A stretch of DNA of 11,860 nt from an uncultured Synergistales bacterium (GTDB taxonomy: Bacteria > Synergistota > Synergistia > Synergistales > Aminobacteriaceae), in contig CAJOGG010000015.1 of assembly GCA_905234205.1 (NCBI GenBank), positions 20,221-32,080 of the forward strand, read 5' to 3'. The first letter of the stretch is position 1, and every line of letters starts with the position of its first letter. This document shows positions 1 through 7,952 of this stretch, one piece after another. Below the pieces are notes generated by a model. That model made no database searches, was not told the origin of the DNA, and was given only the letters and a program-made list of their open reading frames with translations. A program made the translations under genes and the position numbers.

Positions 1-748
1 GGTCAAGCTGTTCAAGTTCCATTTCTGTAGCTCCAAAAACTTTCACGCACTTGAGATTTTTCGCGGCCATTTCTGATTCAAGCTCTTTGAGTTCAGGGAC
101 GTCGCCTGTTTGAGTATCGTCAAGGTTCAAGACTATAAGTTCAGGTTTCAGAGTCAAGAAAGCGAATCCCGATAACAATCTCTTCTGCTCGTCGGTCAAA
201 CTATATTCGCGTAATGGTTTCTCCTCCAACAAATGAGCCTCTAACTCTTTTACTAGTTCAAGCTCTGTGATTTCTTGGGGCGTTAATTTCTTCTTGGCCT
301 TTTTTTCCTCAAGCCGTGCTAATCTATTGCTGATGACTCCTAAGTCGCGGTAAATCAATTCAGCTTCAACGATGCGCCAATCTCTTAAAGGGTTGATAGA
401 GTTTTCTGGGTGAGGCACTGAATCATTCTTGAAGACTCGTACGACGTGCAACAACGCTTCTGACTCAGATACGAACGACAAAAACGAGTTCCCGAGGCCC
501 GCACCTTTTCCAGCGTCGCGAGATAATCCGGCCAAGTCAACAAATTCAACGTCAGCAGGTTTTTCACTTTTGGGCTTGAAAATTTCCACGAGCTTATCGA
601 ATCTTTTATCAGGCACACTCACTAAAGCGCGATTAGGTTCAGTTTTGCCACCTGCATAAGGTTTGACTTCAGCGCCGGCTCTAGTTATGACGTTAAAGAC
701 AGTTGATTTACCCGATAACGGAAGCCCTACTATTCCACATTTAAGCAT
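1..748 (-). CDS. ychF: YchF/OBG-family P-loop GTPase/ATPase, C-terminus outside the window
   Basis: The minus-strand frame from ATG at 748 is open to the left edge: 249 residues, against about 360 for complete YchF, so the C-terminal TGS/DUF933 part is outside. The N-terminus CGIVGLPLSGKST (residues 4-16) is the G1 P-loop. VEFVDLAGLS (67-76) followed by KGAGLGNSFL (81-90) is the YchF switch II/G3 block, and HVVRVF (101-106) follows as in the family. A charged, probably coiled-coil helical insert covers about 127-180. The G4 position reads NLDD (208-211), where canonical YchF has NxxE (ATP preference) and most GTPases have NKxD. YchF proteins bind ribosomes and act in translation and stress responses; that role is family knowledge. 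A GAGGAG ribosome site precedes the ATG, and the upstream transpeptidase frame ends 16 bases before it, so it is probably in the same operon. The P-loop has LS in place of the usual NV, suggesting a divergent paralogue. Confidence 0.88.
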   Translation of the reverse strand, partial: MLKCGIVGLPLSGKSTVFNVITRAGAEVKPYAGGKTEPNRALVSVPDKRFDKLVEIFKPKSEKPADVEFVDLAGLSRDAGKGAGLGNSFLSFVSESEALLHVVRVFKNDSVPHPENSINPLRDWRIVEAELIYRDLGVISNRLARLEEKKAKKKLTPQEITELELVKELEAHLLEEKPLREYSLTDEQKRLLSGFAFLTLKPELIVLNLDDTQTGDVPELKELESEMAAKNLKCVKVFGATEMELEQLD

Positions 749-764
749 AATTCTAAAATCTCCT

Positions 765-1596
765 CTAGTTTTCGCGGATTACAACCGGCATATTTCTATA
801 AGCGTACGTTTTTAATTCTGCTATGTCCTCGTTGCTGAGTCTTATACAGCCTTCTGTTGCGTTCGTGCCCCGTGAGTCAGGATCGTGAGTTCCGTGAATC
901 CCCATCGAGTCTCAAGAACCATGGTCCATAAGCGCCAGCTATCTTGCCTTTTCCGTCCCTGAAATCATGTTTCCAATTTGAGGCATTTTCGATTGAGACG
1001 ATCTTGAAATTTCCGGTTGGTGTTCTGTTATCTCCTACGCGTTGTTTGTCGCCGGGATTTTTTCCGACTGCTATTGGGTATTGCTTGATCAATTCGTCGC
1101 CTTTGTATAACGACAAGGTGTACTTAGCTTTGTTGATAAATACGTTGTACTTGCCATTGTTTTTGTTTTTTGCCACAGGAGCAGGATTATCGGGTTTTGT
1201 AGAGATAATTTTATCGGTGTCAGGATTAGCTTCGGAGGGCAGAATTATTTCACGCTTTCTAGCTGTAGTTTTTTTTGTTGGTAACGGAATTATTATCGAG
1301 TTATTTTCTACTGGTTTAAGTTCTGCTGCTGGTTCAGGCTCTGGAGCGGGCACAGGAATAGACTCCGGCATAGGGAGTTTTGCTGTAGTGATTATTTCAG
1401 GTTGAGTAATTGCTTCAGCGTCTTTGCCTTTAAGTTGATCAGCATGAGTATATATGATCAAGCCAGCCGATATAACGAGCATTGATAATATCGCACGCAT
1501 AACCGGGTGAAAACGTTTACGCACGGTCCAACGTCCTCGCCCCTTATCTATCCATACGGTACGAAGTGTAAATAAATCTTTCAGAAATTCACGCAT
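765..1596 (-). pseudogene. L,D-transpeptidase (YkuD) with a +1 frame break before the catalytic motif
   Basis: The frame starts at ATG 1596, overlapping the previous stop by 8 bases behind GGAGGAAGAGGAG. It encodes a basic N-terminus, one membrane segment (about 33-50), a Pro/Glu/Lys-rich linker (about 60-145) and a YkuD domain from about 148, with SLYKGDELIKQYPIAVGKN (162-180), RTPTGNFKI (191-199) and GPWFLRLD (224-231). It then leaves frame at GATGGGG (903-906) and stops at 877. The rest of the domain continues one base over, from 902 to the TAG at 765: GIHGTHDPDSRGTNATEGCIRLSNED, broken here as GIHGTHDPDSRG then TNATEGCIRLSNED. It holds the HGT motif and the catalytic Cys (codon 846-848). 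The family acts outside the membrane, making 3-3 peptidoglycan cross-links or anchoring proteins to the wall. About five to seven residues usual between RLD and GIHGT also seem missing, so a small deletion such as 20 bases would explain the shift. It is either a recent pseudogene, a sequence or assembly error, or less likely a recoding site. Confidence 0.8.
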
Positions 1597-1888
1597 TATT
1601 CTCCTCTTCCTCCTCATGTTCAACTCGTCTCAATAAATTTTCCTCAACATCCGAAAGTTTTGCGCGTTCCCCGAATAATAACAACGTGTCATCTTCTTGA
1701 ATGATCGTGCCGCCTTTAGGAATTAAGAATTTTGATCCGCGATTGATTAACAAAATTGTAACACCTTCAGGGAATTTCAACTCCATAACAGCTTTACCAA
1801 CTACAGCAGCGTCGGGCATAATGTCAACTTCGCGAGTCTCTTCAGTGCCGCTCCCCGGGGTTCTGTCATGCCTCCCTGACAATTGCAT
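1589..1888 (-). CDS. RCK_C (TrkA_C) regulatory domain, separated by frame from the NhaP2 antiporter
   Basis: This 99-residue frame (ATG 1888) encodes one RCK_C/TrkA_C domain. REVDIMPDAAVVGKAVMEL (about 17-35) is followed by ILLINRGSKFLIPKGGTII and EDDTLLLFGERAKLSDVEENL, the usual pattern of a conserved hydrophobic strand, NR/DG turn, P-G-T and D-L-L-G. In NhaP2/CPA1-type antiporters this domain follows the last membrane helix and senses ligands or cations. Here it is one base out of frame with the antiporter at 1866-3068, and the two frames overlap by 23 bases. Either the pair is a split protein, with internal initiation at 1888 behind GAGG, or a frameshift broke one gene, or a +1 shift at AGGGAGGCATGAC fuses them. 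The tail EHEEEEENNA is acidic, and its codons supply the ribosome site of the transpeptidase downstream. The domain call is firm; whether it is a separate gene is not. Confidence 0.75.
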   Translation of the reverse strand: MQLSGRHDRTPGSGTEETREVDIMPDAAVVGKAVMELKFPEGVTILLINRGSKFLIPKGGTIIQEDDTLLLFGERAKLSDVEENLLRRVEHEEEEENNA

Positions 1889-3068
1889 CAAGCCTCAACA
1901 ATTTCGCGACAAAAGCCAAAGTTTTTCCCTGCAACATAACGGACGTCAATACGACGAAGAATATCAGGTTGAACATGAATTTAGCTTGCGGGTGTCCTTC
2001 TGTCAATGGATAAGTAGCGAGAATAATCGGCACTGCACCACGTAAGCCTGTCCATGATACGAATAATTTTTCGCGCCAGTTGAATTTGCTGAAACATGAG
2101 CCAATAAACACGGCTAAAGGCCTTGCAAGAAACATTAAGGCAAACGACAACAATAAGCCAACATTTATTATAGACAAGTTCACGAGATCGCGAGGATTTA
2201 CGAGAAGGCCAAGCACTAAGAACATTATTATCTGCATGAGCCAAGCAAAGCCATCATGAAATTTTTGGAGGCTGTACTTGTACAAAAAGTCTTCGCCACA
2301 CATAACTATTCCGCAAATATACACGGCCAAGTAACCATTTCCGTAAATGCTTTCAGTTGCTCCGAACGTCGTAAGCACGATACAAATTCCCCACACTGGA
2401 TATAATGCTTCATTCGCGACTTTTAATTTACCTATTGCCCAACATGCAAAGCGCCCCATCATTAAGCCCATAGCACCGCCCGCCAACATTTGCATGACGA
2501 ATTTTCCGGCCAATTCTCCAACAGGTACATCGGGAGTCTTAAGCCATGTTATAGCCGTCAAAGTTAAGAACACCGCCATAGGGTCATTGCTACCTGACTC
2601 AAATTCAAGCAATGGTTTCAGAGAACCACGAAGGCCGATTTTTTGGGTACGCAAGATTGAGAACACCGCTGCCGCATCAGTTGATGAGATTATTGAGCCA
2701 AGCAAGAACGCGTCCTTGTAAGTGAACTGTGGAAGCATTGCAATAGGTATAGCGACAAATATTGACGTAAGCAACACGCCCAAAGTAGATAACACTATGC
2801 CTTGAGTTACTACAGGTTTTATATCTTGCCAACGTGTCTGAAAGCCACCCGAGAACAGAATGAAAGCAAGTGCGAATGTTCCTATGCTGTTAGCTGCTTC
2901 AGCGTCACTGAAATTCAAACCGCCCGGCCCGTCAACTCCAGCCAACATTCCTATAGCCAGGAATAATATCAAAGCAGGCACCTTGATTTTTTCTGACAAA
3001 GTACCTGCTACAAGACTCATGAAGAATAATAATCCAGTAACTAAGAAAGGGTTGATAGTTTGAAGCAA
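1866..3068 (-). CDS. nhaP2: NhaP2-type cation/H+ antiporter (CPA1), membrane domain
   Basis: A 400-residue polytopic membrane protein with 12 or so hydrophobic segments. Diagnostic motifs are LFLAIGMLAG (35-44), ALAFILFSGG (66-75), SSTDAAAVFSILR (128-140) and FESGSNDPMAVFLT (156-169). The last carries the Asn-Asp pair (161-162) that binds the ion in CPA1 antiporters. WTGLRGAVPIILATYPL near the C-terminal end is also typical. Family members exchange K+ or Na+ for H+ across the inner membrane. The start is TTG at 3068, 8 bases after GGGAGG; no upstream in-frame ATG fits better. It lies 15 bases after the ybjN-like gene, so it belongs to the Mrp operon. The frame ends LLRLDAIVREA and stops where the family normally continues into a linker and the RCK_C domain, which is encoded one base over at 1589-1888. 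The membrane part is intact, so transport could survive while regulation is lost or supplied in trans. Confidence 0.9.
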   Translation of the reverse strand: MLQTINPFLVTGLLFFMSLVAGTLSEKIKVPALILFLAIGMLAGVDGPGGLNFSDAEAANSIGTFALAFILFSGGFQTRWQDIKPVVTQGIVLSTLGVLLTSIFVAIPIAMLPQFTYKDAFLLGSIISSTDAAAVFSILRTQKIGLRGSLKPLLEFESGSNDPMAVFLTLTAITWLKTPDVPVGELAGKFVMQMLAGGAMGLMMGRFACWAIGKLKVANEALYPVWGICIVLTTFGATESIYGNGYLAVYICGIVMCGEDFLYKYSLQKFHDGFAWLMQIIMFLVLGLLVNPRDLVNLSIINVGLLLSFALMFLARPLAVFIGSCFSKFNWREKLFVSWTGLRGAVPIILATYPLTEGHPQAKFMFNLIFFVVLTSVMLQGKTLAFVAKLLRLDAIVREA

Positions 3069-3083
3069 AAAATTTTCCTCCCG

Positions 3084-3548
3084 TTATGCGTCTTCACATT
3101 CTGATACAGCCTCTTCAGCCGACAAGCCCTTGAACATCACGTCCAGAATCCCGTTTGAATATTTCTCGAACATCACACAAGGAATTATCACGCTACGTCT
3201 TACGACTTCGTTCGACGGCAAAAGATTACCGCAGTCAATGAAAACTTTGTAACGAATTTCTCCGTCCCTCATGTCGATCTCAAAATTTCCATTACGTAAT
3301 CCATAATTGGCCCTGCAAACAAATTCCGCTAAACTTGCCATTACAGTTTTGTCATCATTATCGGCGTTCAGTGGCGAAACTGCGTAAACTGTATATGAAT
3401 CATCATGAACGTAGATATAATATTTCAAGTGCTTGAGTTTGCTATCAATGGTCAACGAGAAACTGAACACTCTGTTTTCTTCATCAAAGCTATATTTCCA
3501 ATCGTCTTCGGCCAAGAACTCTTTTATTAATTCAACAAGCTCGTCCAT
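3084..3548 (-). CDS. YbjN-domain protein
   Basis: A 154-residue soluble, acidic protein with no signal peptide or membrane segment. The layout matches the YbjN domain: an N-terminal helix with an acidic DDW-containing loop (MDELVELIKEFLAEDDWKY), paired beta strands (VFSFSLTI, KHLKYYIYVHDDSYTVYAVSPL), then a helix ending AEFVCRANYGLRNGNFEID (73-91), and a strand DGEIRYKVFIDC. This fold resembles type III secretion chaperones, and E. coli YbjN has been linked to motility and stress. The biochemical role is unknown, so none is assigned. AAAGGAG lies about 10 bases before ATG 3548, which is 16 bases after the second MrpD-like gene; the next gene starts 15 bases downstream. The context, between antiporter subunits and a NhaP2, suggests a chaperone or adaptor for one of these membrane proteins, but that is inference only. 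Confidence 0.7.
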   Translation of the reverse strand: MDELVELIKEFLAEDDWKYSFDEENRVFSFSLTIDSKLKHLKYYIYVHDDSYTVYAVSPLNADNDDKTVMASLAEFVCRANYGLRNGNFEIDMRDGEIRYKVFIDCGNLLPSNEVVRRSVIIPCVMFEKYSNGILDVMFKGLSAEEAVSECEDA

Positions 3549-3564
3549 AAATTAAAAGCTCCTT

Positions 3565-5055
3565 TTACAATAATATTGCGATAATTTTACTACTTACGAA
3601 ACGAATAAATGGCCCTGCTAATAAACCTGTCAACACTGCTCCGGCACTCAAACATAACAACGGAATCTTCATGTTCCAAGAGAGTCTTATGTTAGGTACG
3701 CTTGAATAATCGAAATCATTGCCAGGGAAAAACGCATCAGTAACAATAGGCAACAAATATCCGGCTGTCAGTAACGCGCTGATCATTAACACAACTATTC
3801 CGAATATGCCAAAATTTCCAAGCTCCAAAGCTCCCGAACACATGTACCATTTCGCCGTAAAGCCTCCAGTTATGGGGAGTCCGATTAATGAGAGTGAAGC
3901 AAGCGCAAAACATGTCATCGTTATGGGAAGTTCTTTGCCTATACCTCGTAATTGATCGGCGTAGTGATAATTTGCTCCCTCCAACGTGAAGTAAATAACA
4001 ACACCTGCGCCCAAGAACAAACAGCCCTTTGCCATAGCGTGAGAGGCAATCTGCAACACAGCTCCGTTGATTCCGTCAGCGTTCAACAACATCATAGCGA
4101 ACACAACATAAGAGACCTGACTGACCGACGACCAAGCAATACGCTTCTTCAAGTGCTTCTCTATGAATGCCATCATTGACCCCGTGAAAATCGTAAGCAG
4201 AGCCATTGATAATATGGTAGTCTGTACCCAAGTCCCGCGCAAGAAATCATCACCGACTACGTAATAAATAACTCTGAACATAGCAATGACTCCAGCCTTT
4301 GTGATTAATCCTGATAATACGGCACTAGCAGGAGTAGGAGCCACGGGGTGAGCAGTCGGTAACCAAGCATGTAAAGGAACGAGTCCAGCCTTTGCACCGA
4401 ATCCTAACAGAGTCAAAAATGTTACGGTCAAGATCATACTTTCGCTGTTCTCGCTAGTTATTCGTGCAATGTCAAGAACTCCTCCGGGCGTGAAATCCAT
4501 TGAGACCCCATAAACCTGGAAGAAGAAAAATCCTCCTAGAGCCAACGCCGCCCCAGCAAGTGAATACAGCAAGTAAGAAACGGTCGCGCGAATCGCTTCA
4601 CGTTGTTGAGAATGCATAACTAAAGGCAAGGTCATGAAAGTCATTAACTCGTAGAACAAATACAGCGTCAATAAATTTGCAGCACATGCAACACCGATTA
4701 ATATCCCGAACGTTGACAGGAAGAACGCGTAAAATCTATCAACAGGAGGACGACGCCTTAAATACTCAAACGCGTAAAGAGTCACTAACGGCCATATGAA
4801 CGCCACTAAACACGAGAAAGCTCGCGCAGGTGTATCGAGTCTGAAAGCTATGGATAAAGAGTCAGTTATGCGCCACAAAGTTATTAGTTGCTCGTTTGTC
4901 ATGAAGGCCGCGAAAAAAGTTATCGCAGCTGTTGCGAAAGTCATCACACCAACGTAAATATGCCTGTCCTTGATTATAGGCTGTGAGAAAAGCGCGAACC
5001 CCGTAACTATTGGGAATAACACCGGGGCTAAAGTCATTAAAGTGTTGCTTGTCAT
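3565..5055 (-). CDS. mrpD: Second MrpD/NuoL-type antiporter subunit (MrpD2)
   Basis: A 496-residue protein of the Mrp-antiporter/Complex I membrane subunit family (Proton_antipo_M), with about 14 membrane segments. Key charged membrane residues are in place: Glu136 in LYLFYELMTF (131-140, TM5), Lys222 in FGAKAGLVPLHAWLPTAHP (219-237, TM7), Lys253 in LITKAGVIAMFR (250-261, TM8), His339 in SHAMAKGCLFLGAG with Lys343, and Lys402 in TGGFTAKW (TM12). These form the proton or ion half-channel in the family. The ATG overlaps the stop of the upstream mrpD by four bases (ATGA), so translation is coupled. It is only distantly similar to its neighbour at 5052-6554, so this is not a recent duplication. 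A paired D/D' arrangement occurs in MBS-type complexes (MbsH/MbsH'), and this copy probably stands in for the antiporter part of MrpA, which is absent here. Confidence 0.9.
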   Translation of the reverse strand: MTSNTLMTLAPVLFPIVTGFALFSQPIIKDRHIYVGVMTFATAAITFFAAFMTNEQLITLWRITDSLSIAFRLDTPARAFSCLVAFIWPLVTLYAFEYLRRRPPVDRFYAFFLSTFGILIGVACAANLLTLYLFYELMTFMTLPLVMHSQQREAIRATVSYLLYSLAGAALALGGFFFFQVYGVSMDFTPGGVLDIARITSENSESMILTVTFLTLLGFGAKAGLVPLHAWLPTAHPVAPTPASAVLSGLITKAGVIAMFRVIYYVVGDDFLRGTWVQTTILSMALLTIFTGSMMAFIEKHLKKRIAWSSVSQVSYVVFAMMLLNADGINGAVLQIASHAMAKGCLFLGAGVVIYFTLEGANYHYADQLRGIGKELPITMTCFALASLSLIGLPITGGFTAKWYMCSGALELGNFGIFGIVVLMISALLTAGYLLPIVTDAFFPGNDFDYSSVPNIRLSWNMKIPLLCLSAGAVLTGLLAGPFIRFVSSKIIAILL

Positions 5056-6554
5056 AGAACGTTCACCCCTCTTGTAATTAGCCTCAACAATGGCACGCAG
5101 AACAATCCCAGATAGAAATTTATCATGAGAAATACAAACATTGAGAATTTATACAGCTTCGTAACAGGAGCAGGCTTAGGCGGATTATTTTTGTTGTGAG
5201 TGAGAATGACAATCACGGCCGGAACGTAATACAACGCATTCAACACCGAACTTGTAGCAAGAGCAGCCAACGCCCACACTATGAACTTATTATCAAACGA
5301 CGCTAGAGTCAGACTCAATTTTGAAGCAAAGCCAGCAAACGCCGGTATACCCATCATTGAACAAGCGCCAGCGATTAATCCCATGCCCGCCCAACGATTT
5401 ACATAGAACGTCCCCATTAACGCGTGTAACTCTTTCTTGTGGCCAGCAGCATTGCTCAAACCTCCAGCCGCTGTGAATAACATAGGCTTCACGCAAGCAT
5501 GAACGATTATATGCAGACAAGCAGCCGCGATTCCAGCAACGGTATTTAAGCCAACACCCAAGAATATATAACCGATCTGAGCGACACTTGACCAAGCTAT
5601 CATGCGTTTGATGTTATTCTGCTTCAATGCGTGTACGGAGCCCATTATCATAGCTGCGACTCCCAAGATAAATATCACGGTATCCATTCGTAAAGCGTGA
5701 ATGACTTCAAGCCCGAAGACTCGATAAAATATTTTGATGATCGTGAACACGTGCCCTTTGAGAACAAGTCCGGATAAAATTGCGCTCGAAGCATTTGTAC
5801 TTGTACCATGAGCATCAGGAAGCCACGCAGCAAACGGATATAACGCGCTCTTAATTGCAAGCCCTGTTGTGACTAGGCCAAGTGAGACTGTTAAAGGCAT
5901 TGCATACTCACGTGTGATCATGAGGACTTGAATAGCTCCGTGCATGTTCTGCATCAATAAATGTCCCGTCAAGTCATAAAGCAAGCATATAGCAATCATT
6001 ACTAAGCCCGACCCTACAAGGCTCATTATCAAGTAACGCAAAGCAGCTCTAGTTGTTGCTGGCCCTTCCTTCACAGCCACGATAGCACAAGCAGCAATAG
6101 TGTTAATCTCAATGAATACGTAAGCCGTGAATAAATCGTTTGTGTAGGTTAGAGCTAATAATGAGGCCGTCAATAAATTCACTAGCACGGAAAAAATTTG
6201 CCTACGACTTGCAGGAATATCTTCAGCAGTTGATGAGAAATTACCCGTCAATGATAACAACATAGCCACGCAGAACACCAAAGACAATACAGCCTCCAGA
6301 GGCCCCGCGCGTAATTCGTTGCCCCAAGGTGCCGGAAAATGTCCCATAGGAAAGTTGAAGCTAATATCTTGGCCCGAACTCGTCAAAGCGTAAAGCAAGT
6401 AAGCCGACAAAATTGCAACGATAAATATCACAAGGCACGATAATTTTTCCGGAATGCGTTTTTTTCTAGGCAATAACGGTGTGATGATCGCGGCTATCAT
6501 TAACATGAATATGCTTACGAACGGGATATTAAACGCTACCATGTTATCAATCAT
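5052..6554 (-). CDS. mrpD: MrpD/NuoN-type antiporter subunit (MrpD1)
   Basis: A 500-residue multi-spanning protein of the Proton_antipo_M family and a main ion-translocating subunit of Mrp complexes. Glu149 sits in TAYVFIEINTIAA (143-155, TM5). Lys235 lies in LAIKSALYPFAAWLPDAHG (232-250), the family's strongest motif. Lys266 is in GLVLKGHVFTIIKIF, His348 and His352 in the helix before Lys356 (VKPMLFTAAGGLSNAAG), and Lys412 in FAGFASKLSL. This set is what is expected for a working half-channel. The ATG (6554) overlaps the mrpC stop as ATGA, and GAGGTG 7 bases upstream is part of the mrpC acidic tail codons. The TM8 motif is LKGHVF rather than the usual VKxGVY, so one residue is displaced by a His. 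It probably carries Na+ or H+ against the partner subunit MrpD2 next door. The membrane complex would sit in the inner membrane. Confidence 0.91.
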   Translation of the reverse strand: MIDNMVAFNIPFVSIFMLMIAAIITPLLPRKKRIPEKLSCLVIFIVAILSAYLLYALTSSGQDISFNFPMGHFPAPWGNELRAGPLEAVLSLVFCVAMLLSLTGNFSSTAEDIPASRRQIFSVLVNLLTASLLALTYTNDLFTAYVFIEINTIAACAIVAVKEGPATTRAALRYLIMSLVGSGLVMIAICLLYDLTGHLLMQNMHGAIQVLMITREYAMPLTVSLGLVTTGLAIKSALYPFAAWLPDAHGTSTNASSAILSGLVLKGHVFTIIKIFYRVFGLEVIHALRMDTVIFILGVAAMIMGSVHALKQNNIKRMIAWSSVAQIGYIFLGVGLNTVAGIAAACLHIIVHACVKPMLFTAAGGLSNAAGHKKELHALMGTFYVNRWAGMGLIAGACSMMGIPAFAGFASKLSLTLASFDNKFIVWALAALATSSVLNALYYVPAVIVILTHNKNNPPKPAPVTKLYKFSMFVFLMINFYLGLFCVPLLRLITRGVNVL

Positions 6555-6985
6555 GCCAACACCTCTTCTTCAGCGTCCTCGATCTTGGCTTCAAGTTCCT
6601 CCTGCTCTTGAGTCATCTTGAGTAACGCCTCGTCAATATTAAGAGTCCCGTAATGTTCGTAGAGTCTTAGAGTCAAAGCTAACGAGAACGCCGTAACACT
6701 AACGCTTACGACAATTCCGGTTAAGACTAAGCCAGCGGGAACAGGATTAACGTAAATTGATGAGGACGTGAGCCAGCCACCGCCAGCTTTCTCAATCAAT
6801 ATAGGGGCAGCACGACCAGCAACATAACCTTTAGCGGCCAAGAACAAATACACGGCTGTATCCATGATGTTAAGGCCAATGATTTTCTTGATTAAATTTC
6901 GCTGTAGTAATAGATTTGTGAGACCGATACCAGATAATATCACCGCAGCGGCCTCATAATGATTCAACAATAAATTTTCGAGCAT
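6551..6985 (-). CDS. mrpC: MrpC/MnhC subunit (NuoK-like)
   Basis: A 144-residue NuoK-like subunit with three membrane helices. The family signature is clear: IIGLNIMDTAVYLFLAAKGY (35-54), then YVNPVPAGLVLTGIVVSVSVTA (78-99; compare the usual NPLPQALVLTAIVI). The start at 6985 is preferred over the longer frame at 7039, because it sits one base after the mrpB stop, follows GAAGGGG, and puts the first helix at the expected place; the longer version would overlap mrpB by 53 bases. A charged, probably coiled tail follows from about 118 (DEALLKMTQEQEELEAKIED, then AEEEVLA), longer and more acidic than most MrpC proteins. Its last codons supply the ribosome site of mrpD. MrpC is needed for complex assembly and ion transport alongside MrpD. 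Confidence 0.9.
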   Translation of the reverse strand: MLENLLLNHYEAAAVILSGIGLTNLLLQRNLIKKIIGLNIMDTAVYLFLAAKGYVAGRAAPILIEKAGGGWLTSSSIYVNPVPAGLVLTGIVVSVSVTAFSLALTLRLYEHYGTLNIDEALLKMTQEQEELEAKIEDAEEEVLA

Positions 6986-6986
6986 G

Positions 6987-7931
6987 TTAAATATCCCCTT
7001 CACTGAACAATGCGTAAAAGCCATATAGCGTTCCAGCAACGATTAAGCCCACGCAGATATTTAGCGGCAAAATTAATCCGGCACTCAAAATATTTCCGAC
7101 GACTCCTTTAGGAATTATAGAGTGAAGTTGATTAGCGCCCGTGAAGAACGAATAGCCTTTAGATAGGGCATAGATCATTAACGCCGTAGAACTTGACACG
7201 ATGAATATACGTTCGTTGAAGAATCTGCGTACACTCTCGAAGCCATAAGCATTAGCACAAAGTATAAGAGCCGTACTCAAAATTGCGCCGCCAGCAAAGC
7301 CTCCACCAGCTGATAAGTGCCCGTTAATCACGACCACGCAGCCCATCATTAATATAACGGGAATAGCCATGACAGCTACACCGCGTAAAATCGTGTCGTC
7401 GTTTCTGTAAACATGTAATTGTTTGAACTTGTATTTCTTACTGCTACGAGAATTTCCCAAGATCATCAACACACTGACGGCCGCCGTAAACAAGACTGAA
7501 GACTCCCCGAAAGTGTCAAAGGCTCTGTAATCGAGAATCAATCCAGCCACGATATTCTGCGCTCCTGTTTCGTGCCAACCATGTTCAACGTAGCGACGAA
7601 TGACCTCATTGTTAGCGGGGTTACGTTCATGACCAAACGGAGGAAGCTCAGCGACGGTTGCGAGCAACAACACTACGATCACGAGACAAGTTAAGATGCT
7701 CAAAGCCGAATACAGTATCGAGAAAATATGCAAACCGTGAATTTCCAGCCATTGATTATAACGTTCCTTGAGCGTAGCCTCATGAAAGCGCGAAAATTTA
7801 TCGTGAGGTTTCTGCGTGAAGGGCAAGTCAGGCGGTGGTTCTGGTGGGAGAACTTCATTCTCGGGGCGCGGGCCATTACCCATTACCCAGTTGAAAAATT
7901 TCAGCCAAATAGATTTTAATTCGTCATTCAT
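6987..7931 (-). CDS. mrpB: MbhE-MrpB fusion subunit of the Mrp antiporter
   Basis: A 314-residue protein with three parts. Residues 1-65 are hydrophilic and cytoplasmic, with a Pro-rich stretch (LPPEPPPDLPF, 28-38), which I do not recognise. Residues 68-160 hold two helices and the segment TGAQNIVAGLILDYRAFDTFGE (122-142), matching the C-terminal part of MrpA and the separate MbhE subunit, where NIVxxxLxDFRGFDTLGE is usual. Residues 180-310 are MrpB: NGHLSAGGGFAGGAI (203-217) corresponds to the HxxPGGGFxGG signature, with Ser-Ala in place of Pro. The start at 7931 follows AAAGGAG by about 12 bases, a long but usable spacing, and lies 21 bases after the sel1 stop. MrpB and MbhE both belong to the antiporter's core, so the fusion likely fixes their ratio. 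The N-terminal extension could contact a cytoplasmic partner (inference). Confidence 0.87.
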   Translation of the reverse strand: MNDELKSIWLKFFNWVMGNGPRPENEVLPPEPPPDLPFTQKPHDKFSRFHEATLKERYNQWLEIHGLHIFSILYSALSILTCLVIVVLLLATVAELPPFGHERNPANNEVIRRYVEHGWHETGAQNIVAGLILDYRAFDTFGESSVLFTAAVSVLMILGNSRSSKKYKFKQLHVYRNDDTILRGVAVMAIPVILMMGCVVVINGHLSAGGGFAGGAILSTALILCANAYGFESVRRFFNERIFIVSSSTALMIYALSKGYSFFTGANQLHSIIPKGVVGNILSAGLILPLNICVGLIVAGTLYGFYALFSEGDI

Positions 7932-7952
7932 TTTGTTAGGATACTCCTTTCG

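Noticed and set aside
944..1405. Open plus-strand frame of 153 codons over the transpeptidase linker
   Set aside because: Antisense shadow of the Pro/Glu-rich linker; low-complexity hydrophobic protein, no ribosome site and no family motif.
2347..2721. Plus-strand frame of 124 codons within nhaP2
   Set aside because: Mirror of a membrane-protein gene; no ribosome site and composition of a reversed frame.
5293..5860. Two minus-strand frames (5293-5595 and 5675-5860) inside mrpD1
   Set aside because: They are alternative-frame readings of a well-supported gene with intact motifs.
3565..6554. Complex I (NuoL/NuoM/NuoN) subunits
   Set aside because: The two proteins are of that superfamily, but neighbours are Mrp-specific subunits E, F, G, B and C, and no other Nuo genes occur.
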